Assembly (NCBI GenBank): GCA_034687125.1
Contig: JAQGBZ010000149.1
Span: 1-64,000, forward strand
Direction of reading: 5' to 3'
DNA: 64,000 nucleotides
DNA from: Neelides folsomi
Taxonomy: Eukaryota; Arthropoda; Collembola; Neelipleona; Neelidae
The notes under the pieces are model-generated. The model saw nothing but the letters and a program-made list of their open reading frames with translations. It had not been told where the DNA came from and did not search any database. The position numbers and the translations under genes were made by a program. Shown here piece after piece: positions 48,833-61,309 of the stretch (its first letter is position 1; every line of letters begins with the position of its first letter).

Positions 48833-51018
48833 TATTTATGTATAATTTAGGCTTATTAATTATATATTTTTAAACTTTAAATGGTTTCACAATTAATTGA
48901 ATGATGATAATCAGTTCAATTCAATTAGAAGCACTTTAAAATGTATAGCGAAAAGTTGAGAAAAGAGAAAAACTCATGGGCAAATCTTTAAACATCGCTC
49001 AAAATTACCCTTCCTTTAGACGAAGGTTTAATACTCAATGTCTTATTTAGTACCGAATTAAATTGAAATTGCAAAATAGCTTTTTGGCAAAAGCTGTTTT
49101 CTTAATGCTGCATGAACTTTACAAGAGTAGGTATATAATAGATTTCAGATTAAAATAATTTTATTAATTTTGCTAATGCTAAGTCTCCAGCCATTAAGCA
49201 TTTTATTATATGAAACAACTTAAATGCCAATATTAATTTATTATTTTGTGCATTGCAAATAATTAAACGTTACAATATAAAATAAATGTTATATACCTAT
49301 TCTATATTTATTTTACTTACTCAAGTTTATGCATGGTTTTGACGTTAAATTAAATTATTAAAAGTATGCTGATATTGAAGAATTTAAGAAATAAATATTA
49401 TAAAAGTAATTGGATCATAAAGCATTGTGCGGTGTTTTGTAAACATTCTCATTCTTGGTCATTTACCACCATTTGGTATTCTCCATTAAGCTCATAATTC
49501 CATGTATGCATAGTGTCTATTTGTCTATGTACATGTGGTACATAATTAAATGAAACAATTGAATTTTCAATGCCTCCCGATAGCCGATACACCTGTACGC
49601 TATAGCGGAAATGCTCATCGAGGTGGACTCGGCATTTATAAGAATTTCAATAGTATTGAATAGACAGGTGCGGTTGAGTATTAGTCCATCCGCCCATACT
49701 TAATACATGGAATTATTTGGTTCAAGAAAGGGTCTCATTCGGCTCTAAAAAGCGAGAGTGTTTTGTTGTCGTCCGGTTGCTGGGGAGGAGAAACGGTTTT
49801 CAAATGGAAGACGTTATTATAATCCTTCACTCACTCAGGTGAGTCGTTATGTAAGAAAAAGGGATTTCTTCTTCGCCCTCGTGTGTGTGGTGTGTCTTTA
49901 CGAAGGGGGCAGTTGGTCTCCCTCATTGAGTCTGGGAGGACAGGTGAGTTTACCCTTCTTCCTCACTCTTCTCCCACCTCACTCACCTCGAGGCAATAAA
50001 CTCGGTGACTTCTTCCCTCGCTCCCACCCTTCTCAACGACTCAACAATCAATAGTGGTCTCATATTGATTCATTGTCACTGCCCGCCCATCCTCAACCCT
50101 TGACATCACTCCAAAGACCTCCCAATCCCCGGTTCATCCTCTTTGCTCTCATCTCAACCCTTGAATTTTTAATCTCCAAAAGAAGCCGTTATTGGTTACA
50201 CTTTGATGGGAAAGATTTTTACAAATTGCTTCCTTCCACAACAAAGTTCAACCTGACTTTATCCATGACTCACAATTTAGTTGGAATTCTAAAAAACGAT
50301 TGGTAAAAAAGTTAAGTTTTTACCACAAGTTTATTGTTAAATCTGTTGACACGAGGAGAAATTTTCTACTTGATTTGTGAAATAAGTGTCAGTGAGACGA
50401 AGTGTCATACCGTTTGTTTAAACGTACAACATTCTACACTTTCGACAGGCACAACTATTCGGGGTTCGACTTCCGCTGCGAAAAAGAAATCGAGAAAAAA
50501 TATTTATTGCAAAAGTCAAGTATTTAATATTACGATATAGCAATATAACGCCGACTCAATCTTATAAAGTCTGAAAGTTCAATCCTTTGCAGATACATTA
50601 CGTGATGATGTGCATCATGTTGATTTATTTGTCATGAATGAATAATGATATTGATTCGTTTTTCCTATACTCTTCAAAGAACCTCAAGGGAGACAACTAA
50701 ACAATCATTAAAAGTGAAATGAAGCATTGTTATTTGCCAATGTTCACAAGTCTCACAAGTTTTATAAATCGCAGTTCGGAGAATTGAAACTCGAACCATT
50801 AAATTCACAAATATCATAAATGATGTGAGTGAATATTACTGAGTTATGAGTTATGAATACACTAGTTGTAAAGTTTATTAGTTTACTAAATGTGTCACCG
50901 ACCGCGTTTTAGAGAATTATGATTAGATTACGACAAAGGGGCAAAAATCATTTTGTTTTAGGCCTTGGACTAATCTGATAAAAAGGCACGAAACGGATAA
51001 TAAAATATTCCTCCAGTG
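48833..51018. promoter_or_regulatory. Head-to-head spacer with gliotactin 5' UTR exon candidates
   Basis: Tim17 and the gliotactin-like gene diverge here. The 49740-50050 stretch is GC-rich and contains two consensus donors, CAG|gtgagt, after 49838 and after 49943. A tcattc near 49736 fits an initiator. A cag acceptor lies just before the ATG at 51019. This fits a non-coding first exon with two alternative donors. Confidence 0.45.
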
Positions 51019-54000
51019 ATGACATCATACAAAGAGACATTCCTGTTGCCATTCTTGTTCCTTCTGTCGGTAATTGTCTGGGACCTTGGAGCGAGTCAAC
51101 GTCAGCAAAACATTTTCGACAATCGGAACAGCTATTATCCGAACGGGAACTTTGAGCTTTACCGCTTCCCAAATGGATCCGTGGATTCGAGTCGTTTTAA
51201 GAATGGAACCGCGACCAATTTCCAAACTCATGACAGCCAAGTCATCAAAGACCTCAGAGAGAATCCAGACCCAAATGTGAACTGGCTCAGCCCAAATCCA
51301 TTTTCTCCACAAGGACAAGCGAACCAGTCGGATTTTTATGACAGCAAATACTACGGGAATAGTATTCACGGCTCAGGACAACAACAACACCAGGGGCAGA
51401 ATAAAATCAATCAGCCATTTGACAATGTTCGAACCAACAATCAACCCCAGAGACCTTTTGGGTCCAACAGCGGGGAAGTTGAGACCTTTGGAGGGGAAGG
51501 AAGTCGAGAAGACAGAACCAATAGTTTTAATAGAGGATTTAGTAATTCTAATAATCAAAATGTAAATAGGAGAGACAGTTCTTATCCTAATGCCAATCTT
51601 GTCGATTACCCCGGTGGTCAATCAAGTGGGAATTCATTCAATTCTCCCGATGGCAATCAAAGGTCAGCGAACCAAAATATCCCTCCTGGAACATACCCAG
51701 GGCTTGACACAGGAAGAGGTTTTTCTGGAGGAGATTCAAGAAACTATCCGGGAGGAGATTCGAGGAATTATCCCACGGGAGATTCCAGAAATTATCCTGG
51801 AGGAGATTCGAGGAATTATCCCGGAGGAGATTCGAGGAATTATCCAAATTATACAGGAGGAGATCCAAGAAATCCAAGTAATGGGAGGAATTACCCTGGA
51901 GGAGATTCGCGGAATTATCCTGATGGAAGATATCCCGGATCAGATAGAAATTATCCTGGTGGCGGAAGTGATGGGAATGGGAGGAATTATCCGGGTGGAG
52001 GAAACGTACCGAATATTCCAAGCACCACTTATCGGAATTATCAAATTCCAAACGTTCCTTATCCCGGTCCAGTTAATCCATATCCTGGAGGAGGAACGAA
52101 CTTCAGAGGAGCTGCTGGATTTGACCCAGGATATCCAAATAGAAATGTATGGAATGAACTCTGGACCACAACAACTTATCGACCTCTTGCTCCCGGAGTT
52201 TTGGGAAGGTGGCGACCCGACCTTCAAGGAACACAACGACCAGAAGATATCAACACCGTTCCGACTCCTGTTTATGTCACTACTCCTTTCGGAAAAGTCC
52301 AAGTAAGCTCTAATTCATTTTTAATAAACATCCCTTTAAACTCACATAAAATGATGTTTTTTGTAGCTTTAAACTTTAAACATGAACTTGGAGTTGACAT
52401 TTGTTATTTAACACTGAAGTAATTTTTAATGTTTCCCATAAGCTTTTAATTCAAATTCAAATGCCAAGTGTATCAAATTCAATTAAGTACAATAGAACAT
52501 AATTTAATAATACTTTAATTACTCAACATTAAAATTTCATATAATATTATGTTTTAGTATTAATTTTTTCCCATACTATAAATTGCTCATTATTCCCTTT
52601 ACTCTATTACATGGTTAATACTGAAATACTATTAAATATAATGGTCTTGTATTATGTACAACTGCTACTGTAGCATATAAGTAATAAAAAAACTTTAATT
52701 ACAGGGTTTTCGTGTTAAAGTATATGACGGCCCATGGGTTCCACTACCAGCTAGACCAGGAATAGCGAGCGTGGACAAAGTCAAAGCCACCGTGTCAAGT
52801 TTTGTGGGAATTCCATATGCACGATCCCCTGTCATGGAAGGGAGATTCAGACCTCGTACGTAGCTTTCAATTTTTTTAATCATTAAGTTCATCAATGTTA
52901 ATGAGACTTTTCTTTTAGCTCGCCCTCACCCCGGCTGGCAACACCTACAAGCAGTTGAATTTGCCCCCGCTTGTCCACAACCGGTAACGTTTTCTTTGCT
53001 TTTCTCATTTAGCTCTATTAAAATCATAAAAGAACCACTCATATTTGTTGGCAGTTTTATTGATTTCATATCAAATTTTGGCCAAGTCATCTTTTTTGAT
53101 CCTTTGATAAAATCTATCATACAAAAGCTAGAATCTACCAATATTGATTTACATAACTACATATATGTATAGTACCTACATATTTATGTATATTGTAAAT
53201 ACCGAACATGTTACTTAATTTCACTGTCTCGTAGAGTGCACTTATACATGCATTCCCCTATTAAATTATGGTTACAAATAGTTATTTGAAGTCTGAAGTT
53301 AAGACTTTGTTTGTAGTAAGAAAAATAAATTAATAATGTTTAGTAATTGCTCGCATGTCAATGTTAGAGGACATAGCAAATAAAGACATGCCGGTTTTCC
53401 CGATTCCGAATGCATTGTCGATTACAACTCCCACTAAGGTATTCAAGCTATTCCCATTTTATATTCACAACTATTCTTTTACTACTATTTTATTTATATG
53501 AGATAGAAAGAGAAAGGGAAAATTCTCATCCAAATCGTTAAAATCGAAGCAGGTAAATGAATTAAAAATAGCGTGCGTTGGCCTATCTCATCGCCTTTTT
53601 CCTCATTTATGGTTCAATGCGTCCCATTTCCTTATTATCTTTCCAAATGCAAATAGACTCGTTTTAGACATGGAATAATTTTACCCTTCACACAGGAAGT
53701 TGTCGGCTCAAGAGAGTCATGCATTCAGTCAACCCCGAGTCTTTTCAGCTCCTTTTTACAAGACCAATTCTCATTGTTACCTCCTAAAGTGCACATGTGA
53801 AATTACAAATATATTTTCATACTCATGCACTTCTCCGCTCTTTATCAAATTATCCATCATATGTAGTATTTATACTAACCCATATATTAACCTATGTAAA
53901 ACAGGTTAAACTTCACACAGAAAGTTTAATCTAAATACAGACACAAATAATTCAACTGCTCTTTCCACTATGACTATTATGCGAACTTAATTGACTCTCA

Positions 54001-56459
54001 TTCTTGACTTTTGTTAAAAATGAACCGGCAAAAGAATGAACTCTAGAATTTTATTTACAACACCCTTATTGAATTTAACTATCTATGCATATTTATTATT
54101 ATCATTACTTATTGTATTATTTAAATGTTCATAGGCCCGGTATTTTGGAAACACTGCTGGAATCATCAATGTGGACGAGGATTGCCTTTACCTTAATGTC
54201 TTCTCACCAGAAATTGGATCAGGAGTTGAAGGAGCTCCCTTCCCAGTTTTGTTTTACATCCATGATGGAGATTTCATCCACGGAGCATCAAACCAATTTC
54301 CTCCACATCAACTCGTCGCTTGGTATCGACTCGTCGTTGTAACGGTCAATTTCCGACTTGGAGCTCTCGGGTTTCTTTCGACAGCGGACGAATATTCTCC
54401 CGGGAATTATGGGATGCTCGATTTGGCCATGGCTCTTAAATGGGTCCATGCAAACATTCGAGCTTTTAACGGAGATCCTGAGAGAATTACACTTGTGGGT
54501 TCTGGCTCAGGAGCCGGAGCTGCTGGTCTTCTCATGCTTTCACCCAAAACGAGAGATCTTGTCAAAAACGTCGTGGCTCTTGAAGGAGCTCCAACTGCAG
54601 ATTGGGCCGCCATAGTGGACAAATATCGCTTACAGAATACAACTCAACTTTACTCGTACAAACTTGGATGTTTTCAGGAGTTTGATTCAACTTCGTGGAA
54701 ATTGGTCCAATGTCTAAGAACGAGAAGTTGGCAAGAATTGGCCAATTTAGAGCTTGATCCAGACGTTGGGACTTTCCCTTGGTCTCCAGCTGTGGATTAT
54801 ACCTTCCCTGTCCCAAAAGATGATTATTTGAATAATTGGAAAGAGGAAGATTGGCATTTTCTCCCCGACTCACCAGCGAATCTCCTCAAAGCTGGAGAAT
54901 ATCCTTATGTGAAGTATATGACTGGATTCTCGAGACAGTCGGCGGCGGATCTTCTTTATGAGAATAAAACTCTTGCGCCTGAATTTACCATTACAAGACA
55001 ATGGTTCGATGAAATGATTCATTTGTGGGTGAAAAAGTACAATTATACTCTCAATCCTGAGGGTGTTTTCAGTGCCATACGTTATGCTTACACTTACTGG
55101 CCGGATCCTTACAATACAACCCATTTAAGAGAAGAATACATCAATGTAAATTAGATATTTTTTATTTTATCTGTTTATTCCAATAATAAATTACTCTATA
55201 ATAAGATTCATTATTTTGAAATTCTTTGGATAATTAAGGAAGTTTATAAATTAATTAGTTAATTTATGTTTTGTGTCTTTATAGTTCTTATCGGATGCTC
55301 TCTATCGATCTCCTGTTGATGAAACAGTGAAACTTCTTCTTGCTCGTGGAATTGAAGTTCATTCATATCTTCTTAACTATACACTTGAAGGACTTCGGCT
55401 GCCAGAGTGGCGTGAAGTTCCTCGAGGGCTTGATTACTATCTCCTCTCAGGAGCTCCGTTCATGGACCCTGACTTTTTTCCAGAGAGGCTTCGAATAGAC
55501 CGTTCAGCATGGACTGAGGGAGATAGAAACATGAGCAATTTCTTCATGAGTTCCGTGGCCAACTTGGCCCATTATGGTCATCCAACCCCAAGAGAAGTTT
55601 TGGGAATATTTTGGGAACGTGCAACTCCAGCAGATCTCAAATATCTTTCCTTGAATGGAACAAACAATTCGACAGTCCAAAGGAATTACCATCAAAGAGA
55701 ATTAACCTTTTGGAGTGAATACATGCCGTTTGTTGTTGGACGCTACGTCCCAACATATCCACCAACGACAGAATATTGGTGAGAATGATCTTTTATTGAT
55801 CAGACAAGAATTAATTACAATTAAATAACCTATCTGAAGTTAATTAAATAATGACAAATATTTTGAAAATAGGTGGGAGCCAAATGAACCATTGCAAATA
55901 GCATTTTGGAGTGTGAGTGGGATTTGTCTCATCCTCATTGTCTCTCTAGTCGCTTGCTGTCTCTTATGGAGAACTGCAAAGAAGCAACGTGACAGAATTT
56001 ACGAAGATCTTGGCCTTTCCAATGGACCAATTGGATTGGGAACTATAGGTTAAAAGACATTTTTATCATTTTTAATCTTTGAATTACAATTACAATTATT
56101 CGAAATTAAATGAAATTAATGTGAAGATTTGCCTCTCTTAACTAGTCGGTGATGAAATGAGTGAATATGCAGAAACAGTGAAAACGGAAAATTCCTTAGA
56201 TTCAGGAGTCAAAGTTGGCCATCATCAATACAATCCAAATCCAAGTTCTCATCACAGCATGAGCATGCCATTGTTTTCAATAACAAGCACAAGAAATTCT
56301 CTGTTTCCTCAGCCGTCCCAACATTCAGCTCAGTCGGAAGCGCTGCTTCAGCCGCAGCCGCTTCAACAGCAACAATCCCTCCCTGCTGCCTTAAATAGAG
56401 ATAAATTCCCCGTTCCTAAAAGATCCTTAGGGAGAGAAACGCCGCAAACTCAAGTGTAA
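51019..56459 (+). CDS. Gli: Gliotactin-like, catalytically dead cholinesterase-fold adhesion protein
   Basis: Exons 51019..52302, 52705..52855, 52919..52983, 54135..55145, 55285..55778, 55873..56048 and 56146..56459 give 1,164 residues. Gliotactin is a type I membrane protein of tricellular septate junctions. A signal peptide (FLLPFLFLLSVIVWDLG) is followed by about 400 Asn/Gly/Pro-rich residues with YPGGDSRN repeats. The cholinesterase-like domain shows SFVGIPYARSP, EDCLYLNVFSP and VVTVNFRLGALGFLS. The nucleophile Ser is Gly (VGSGSGAG) and the His position reads VPRG, so it cannot be an esterase. YPPTTEYWWEPNEPLQIAFW leads into one membrane span. The cytoplasmic tail is glutamine-rich and ends TQV, a class I PDZ ligand, as expected for binding Dlg. 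Neuroligins are the main alternative; the EYWWEP juxtamembrane block favours gliotactin. GTG at 51016 precedes the true ATG. Confidence 0.82.
51727..52010 (+). repeat. 24-bp tandem coding repeat (GGDSRNYP octapeptides)
   Basis: About nine units of GGDSRNYP with small variations lie in the extracellular low-complexity part of the gliotactin-like protein, followed by longer irregular units (GRYPGSDRNYPGGGSD). The repeat is also open in other frames, which creates long false reading frames on both strands. Confidence 0.9.
52984..54134. other. Gliotactin intron
   Basis: Mostly AT-rich. It contains a GC-richer, in-phase open block at 53370-53438, listed separately. Confidence 0.55.
53370..53438 (+). 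CDS. Possible alternative 23-codon cassette exon of the gliotactin-like gene
   Basis: Between acceptor tgttagag and donor gtattc there are exactly 23 open codons (DIANKDMPVFPIPNALSITT and three more). The flanking exons meet in phase 0, so including this block would not shift the frame. It would insert after CPQP, next to the first disulphide loop. The acceptor lacks a good pyrimidine tract, which is the main weakness. The same frame also holds ATG codons upstream of 53370. Confidence 0.3.
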
Positions 56460-58018
56460 TAAAAATATTTATTATTATTGTTAATTATAGTGATTTTCAA
56501 GATAAAAAAGTAAATACTTTAAACTTTTTGTTCATGTACGTATACCTGTGAGTTTTAGAGCATTAATTTCAACAAAACGTAATGAGGGATATCATACACC
56601 AACACTTCGCTTATCATATGCGCCAATGTTGTTCAAAACAAATAAATTAATTAAGTTATTTATTAATTTTGTGTCACTTTTGCTTGCTCTATTTAATGTT
56701 GGTTGTGAGTATTGAGTACTTTATGATTATGTGCTACATAACTACATTGTAATGAATGTAATTTTTTTAAACCTTCACTGTCCAGGAAGCCCAGGATTCT
56801 GGACGCTGCAATAAGTTGCATTTATTTAATGTACTAATAACATTATCTAGAGTTCGAGTTAATATGTAAATTTATCATTGTACCATAGGTTGTTAGAATC
56901 ATCGTGAAAGATGATTTCAATAAATTTTATTCCTTTCATTAATTGTAAGATTTATCTCACTATCATTTCAATGGTACATTTTATGTGAGGAGTATTATTC
57001 GAACAGAATCTATTTAATATTTTTGGACAATTATCATTATAATATTAATTTGCTGTTAACTGCTTACTGTATACTACTTATGTATGCACATCTACTTAAT
57101 AGTGCTTATATTTAAATTATATATCTTATTTCTCTATATTTGTATTTTTACGATAACACCTCAAATACTATATATCCAATATTTTTTATCATGATGCTAG
57201 TATAAAATGCATCTTCTTTTAAAATGAAGTTCAAACAAATAATTTTATTTTGAATAATGTATGCATTATTTATGTATTATCATTATCTACTTAATGTTAG
57301 TATTTAATGTAATTATTCTACTGATTGTTAAACATTAAACGAATTAACCTTTGAAACCCTGGCTCTCTTTTATAAACTGCTGATATGTTCAATTTTCAGA
57401 TATTTAAGAAAGTATGATACTTATAAATTATATATAATATGTAGTAAACTAAATACTAAAGTTTTAAATGCACAGATAATGTAAAACGCAAACAAATCAA
57501 GTTTGAAAATCAATATTTAAGTAAAAGATTTTATTATGTTGTGGTCTAAAATTTCAATTAAGATCTCATTTAAAAACACTTATCCATATATTTATATAAT
57601 ACATTGTTTGTATCATCAATTTCATGATTAAATAAAAATTAATAATATTTTTTGTGTTTTTTTGCATAATTTTATACCATTAAAACAAACTACATATTAC
57701 ACACTTACTACGCATTCAACTATCACTAATTAATACCTAAGTACATAAATTATGGACGGTGTCACATTTTGGTACTTTTTAAAATTGGACATTTATTTCA
57801 ATTTTGAGTTATTCATTTTCAAATTCATAAGTACAATAAAACGATCATCAGACAAAACTCCGGTATATTTGGAATGCAACGTCGCGCGTCGTAGGACGTA
57901 ATTGTGAATAAAATGTATGTAAAATATGTAATTTTAATCAACATTTAAAATAAATAAAATTAAACTTAAAATATATCGGGTGGATGATTAATTTATAAAT
58001 ACGATTCAAAGCTAGTTT
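56460..58018. other. Tail-to-tail spacer between gliotactin and scribble
   Basis: AT-rich, 1.56 kb, with poly(A) hexamers and no supported exon. Confidence 0.55.
56919..56924 (+). terminator. Candidate distal poly(A) signal of the gliotactin-like gene
   Basis: AATAAA 460 bases after the stop. Another AATAAA overlaps the stop codon itself (56458-56463) but is too close to be the main signal. Confidence 0.4.
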
Positions 58019-61000
58019 CTATTTGTTCCTTGCACTTCGCTTCTTTCTCTTCTTCTGATTGCTCCCACTATTGGTTGATTGAGTTGTATTAGTCGTACTA
58101 TGAGTGATGTTGATGACATCCGAGGTTCCTTCATAAGACCCATCAGATCTCTTAGGCGTTTCAAGCTCAATTGAAATGATCTTCTGTTCTGTGGTCTCAA
58201 TCTATTAACAATCACCTTTTATTAACATATAGGAAAATAAGAGTAATAAATATTGTGATAAATACAATAAGCAACATATTAACTTGTGCTTTGTGTGTAA
58301 TTAAATAACCAAATACAAATATACATTTAAACAAGCATGTTAATAATACCACACCATCTCATAACTTTAGAAAACCCAAATTGATCAAACATTTATCTTT
58401 CTTTTACCACTTATGTATTTACCAAGATTGTAAATAATTATTACAAAAATACATATTCGATAATGATATTCATAAATGTAAAGTATAATAGCATAAATAA
58501 ATTAACAATAAAATGGAGTTTGTTAAACTTAAATGAAAGGCAATCGGCAATCCCGTAATACGATTGCGTGAATGTGTAAAATAATTATATGTGAAAAATG
58601 TGTTTAAACTTATAATGTGTATGTGTACTCTACAAACTGTTAATGTGCATTTTATTAGAAAATTGCCTGATTATTAAAATGTTAAATAGTTAATGTTAGT
58701 TAGTATTAATAGTTAGTAAATCATATTACAAAAATTGTTAATGAATAACCTTAATCTTATCCGAATAAGGCAAAGAATAACAATGTATAAATATTTATTT
58801 ATGACTCCTCTCCAGTAAATCACAAAAGCTTTCAATACAAAGAAATTCGAAAAAAATGCTTACTTTGAAGTTTAGATTGCTTAATTGAATGTGAGATGAA
58901 AGTTGTTCGAAAGTTGAATATCAAAATCCCCAAAACCCAAAAAACTAAATGCCTAAAATCTAAGTATTTGCAAATTGTAAAAATAATAAATATGTATGAT
59001 TTCTATTCATTAAACTTACAATCTATATTACTTAAAAACCCATATAGGCTATACCTAACAAAAAGACAGAAAACCAAAAAACGACTGTGACCTACAAATT
59101 CAACTTTGATTACGTGCAGTAATGGAGATCTATAAAATGAACCAAGAACCAATATAATAATTAATAAATCAAAAATACGGTGATCAGCTGAGAATAAAGT
59201 GAAGGTGAAGGGTGAGCTGGTCTAATCATTAATGAAGGAATACCTCATGCTCTATAATCTTTTCCACAGTCTCAATTGTCCGGATTTCAAAATGTCCGGT
59301 TTCCTCATTGAACCATTCTTCAGTTTTTCTTTGTTGTTTTTCCCCGATTACGCGTTCCCTTTCTCCGGTCACAACCCGTGGTCCAGTAGACCTCCGAATG
59401 TAAAGAGAGGGAAACCTTATGCTCGCCAGTGGAAGACTCAGCCTACCACCATCCTTTTAATCCCACACATATGAACATTCCCTTTCAAATTTAACCTTCA
59501 CAAACTATCAGCTAAAATATTTATAAAATTAACTCATTTGATTTATGAGCCAACTTTTGAACATTTTAACTAAATGGCGACAAAAGAAGTTCTAGTGAAG
59601 AAGGATTAGTCGTTAAATAATTAATGGTTAATTATAAGTATTTTTAATAATTTTTTTAGTATTTTGCAATATTTGTTACAATTTGGATGTGTGGTTTAGC
59701 CACGATAGATTTCAACACTTACGGACAAAATGTTGTTCTCAATGTCTGGTGATAGGAAGATTTTAGCTTGCCGTTCTTTTGGTTCTCCACTTAGGCTTGG
59801 CGAATTGTGACTGTGACTACTAGCATTTGAACTTGAATCCTGGCTTTCACTGATTTCGCTCATACGGTTCAGCACAAGTTGAGCTTGCAGTGCATCCTTC
59901 AAAATTACAATTTCCAATATAATATTAAATAACATCCATTTTGTAAATAATAATTGTAAAGTAGAATATCTTATAAGCAAAGTTAATAATTTTAGTTAAA
60001 AATCATAATTACCTTTTCAAGAGATTTCAAACGTGCTTGTCTCCACGCTGCTCGTTTTTCTGCGTGTAAAGCTCTTTGTTCGCTAGGACTCAAATCCAAA
60101 TCCAGAGTGTCTTCAGCAAATCTCACGCCCTGATATTCAAATAATAAATATTATTGGAAACATTTGTATTCTATGAAAGTATTTAATTAAATTCTCACCT
60201 CCTTATTTAATCTTTCCTTGACGCGTTTCTCAGCCTTTGCTGTTTTCACCCTGCTCAAAATGCTGTCTGGCATCTCCGTCTCTCCAGTCGCCTTTCCAAC
60301 ATGCATGAATTTCGGTATACGGGAATCTCCCTTTGATGGGCTTGTAGTATTTCCATTCTTCTCATCACTCTCATTAAAAACACTATTCATTTTCATCTTT
60401 TCGTCAAAACTTTCATCTTCTTCTTTCAAATTTTCTAGCACTCCAGACTTCAAAATGTCCTTTGATCCCACAGTGGCAATTTTCTTATCTTCTTCTTGCT
60501 GCATTCGACTCACTTCATACTCACTCAAAAATGAGAATTGTTTTGCTACAGAAAAATTCAATTATTAAATATAATTTTTGCATAAATATGAAAACAGATT
60601 TAATTATCTCATTCGAAGAATTCATTTTTTAAAAAATAAAAGCTTTACCAGGTTTAGCAGGTGGATGTTGCAATTGTTGAATTTCCATTTCAAAAAATTT
60701 CGCCTTTGCAGAAACTGTACTTTTCCGACTTTCTGGAACTGGTGAAAATTTAACACCTTCATTCTCAGATTCTTTGCTCGCAGGTGGTGTTGGACTTCTT
60801 GTAGTCGGTGGAGGAGTTGGACTTGGTGATTTAAAAGTAATTGGAGTAGGGCTTGGCGATTTCATTGTAAGTGGAGTTGGACTTGGTGATTTCTGTGCTA
60901 GTGGACTTGGTGATTTTTGATTTAGTGGACTCCTTGGAATGGAGGATAAAGGAGAATGTGGAGAAATTGGACTTCGAGGAATGAATGAATAGGGAGGAGT

Positions 61001-61309
61001 TGGGGATTTAGCTGGAATTGGACTTCGTTGAGATGTTGGTGATTCCGTTTTTTCTGTTTTCGTATTCAACCTTGATGAAGGCGGTGGATGCGGCGGGAGA
61101 GGCGGACGGGGTTTTTCAACCTTTGAAATAAAAGTGTGCTCTGCTTTGAGCACTGGTGAAGCAACTCTGTGAAATTCAGGAGAAAATTGGAAAACGGGAG
61201 TTTCTTCCTCTTCAGTTTCTGTTTCTTCTGGGGTGGCAAGTTGAACTCTTCGTGAAGGGACATTCAAAGGAACATCGACAATCTTGACTGTCAGTTCCTT
61301 AGTCTCGTT
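58019..61309 (-). CDS. scrib: Scribble, C-terminal exons (5' part beyond the window)
   Basis: Six exons join in phase: 61309..60649, 60545..60199, 60129..60013, 59896..59723, 59453..59244 and 58201..58019, giving about 563 C-terminal residues. Scribble is a LRR-PDZ scaffold of the basolateral polarity module with Dlg and Lgl at septate junctions. The key evidence is LDLSPSEQRALHAEKRAAWR followed by QARLKSLEKDALQAQLVL, which matches the conserved C-terminal block of SCRIB. The proline-rich exon contains repeated KSPSPTP motifs (possible proline-directed kinase or SH3/WW sites). The tail runs EEWFNEETGHFEIRTIETVE, then IETTEQKIISIELE, and ends in a basic RKKRSARNK. No LRR or PDZ exon is present, so these lie right of the window behind an intron of at least 2.7 kb. 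The exon at 59453 has a weak acceptor (attaaaag). Confidence 0.8.
58202..59243. other. Last scribble intron
   Basis: AT-rich intron of about 1 kb; nothing else seen. Confidence 0.55.
60760..60960 (-). repeat. KSPSPTP coding repeat in scribble
   Basis: Imperfect units of about 30-36 bases encode KSPSPTP with variable hydrophobic spacers (PLTM, PITF). Three clear copies are followed by degenerate SPT and RSP motifs. Confidence 0.8.

Noticed and set aside
51590-52306. 238-codon overlapping plus-strand frame (EEIRGIIPEEI-type repeats) and its antisense counterparts
   Set aside because: A by-product of the 24-base repeat of the gliotactin-like gene, which stays open in several frames; the repeat frame with signal peptide and downstream splicing is the real one.
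54171-55124. Overlapping frames within the cholinesterase-like exon on both strands
   Set aside because: Shadows of the 1-kb gliotactin exon.
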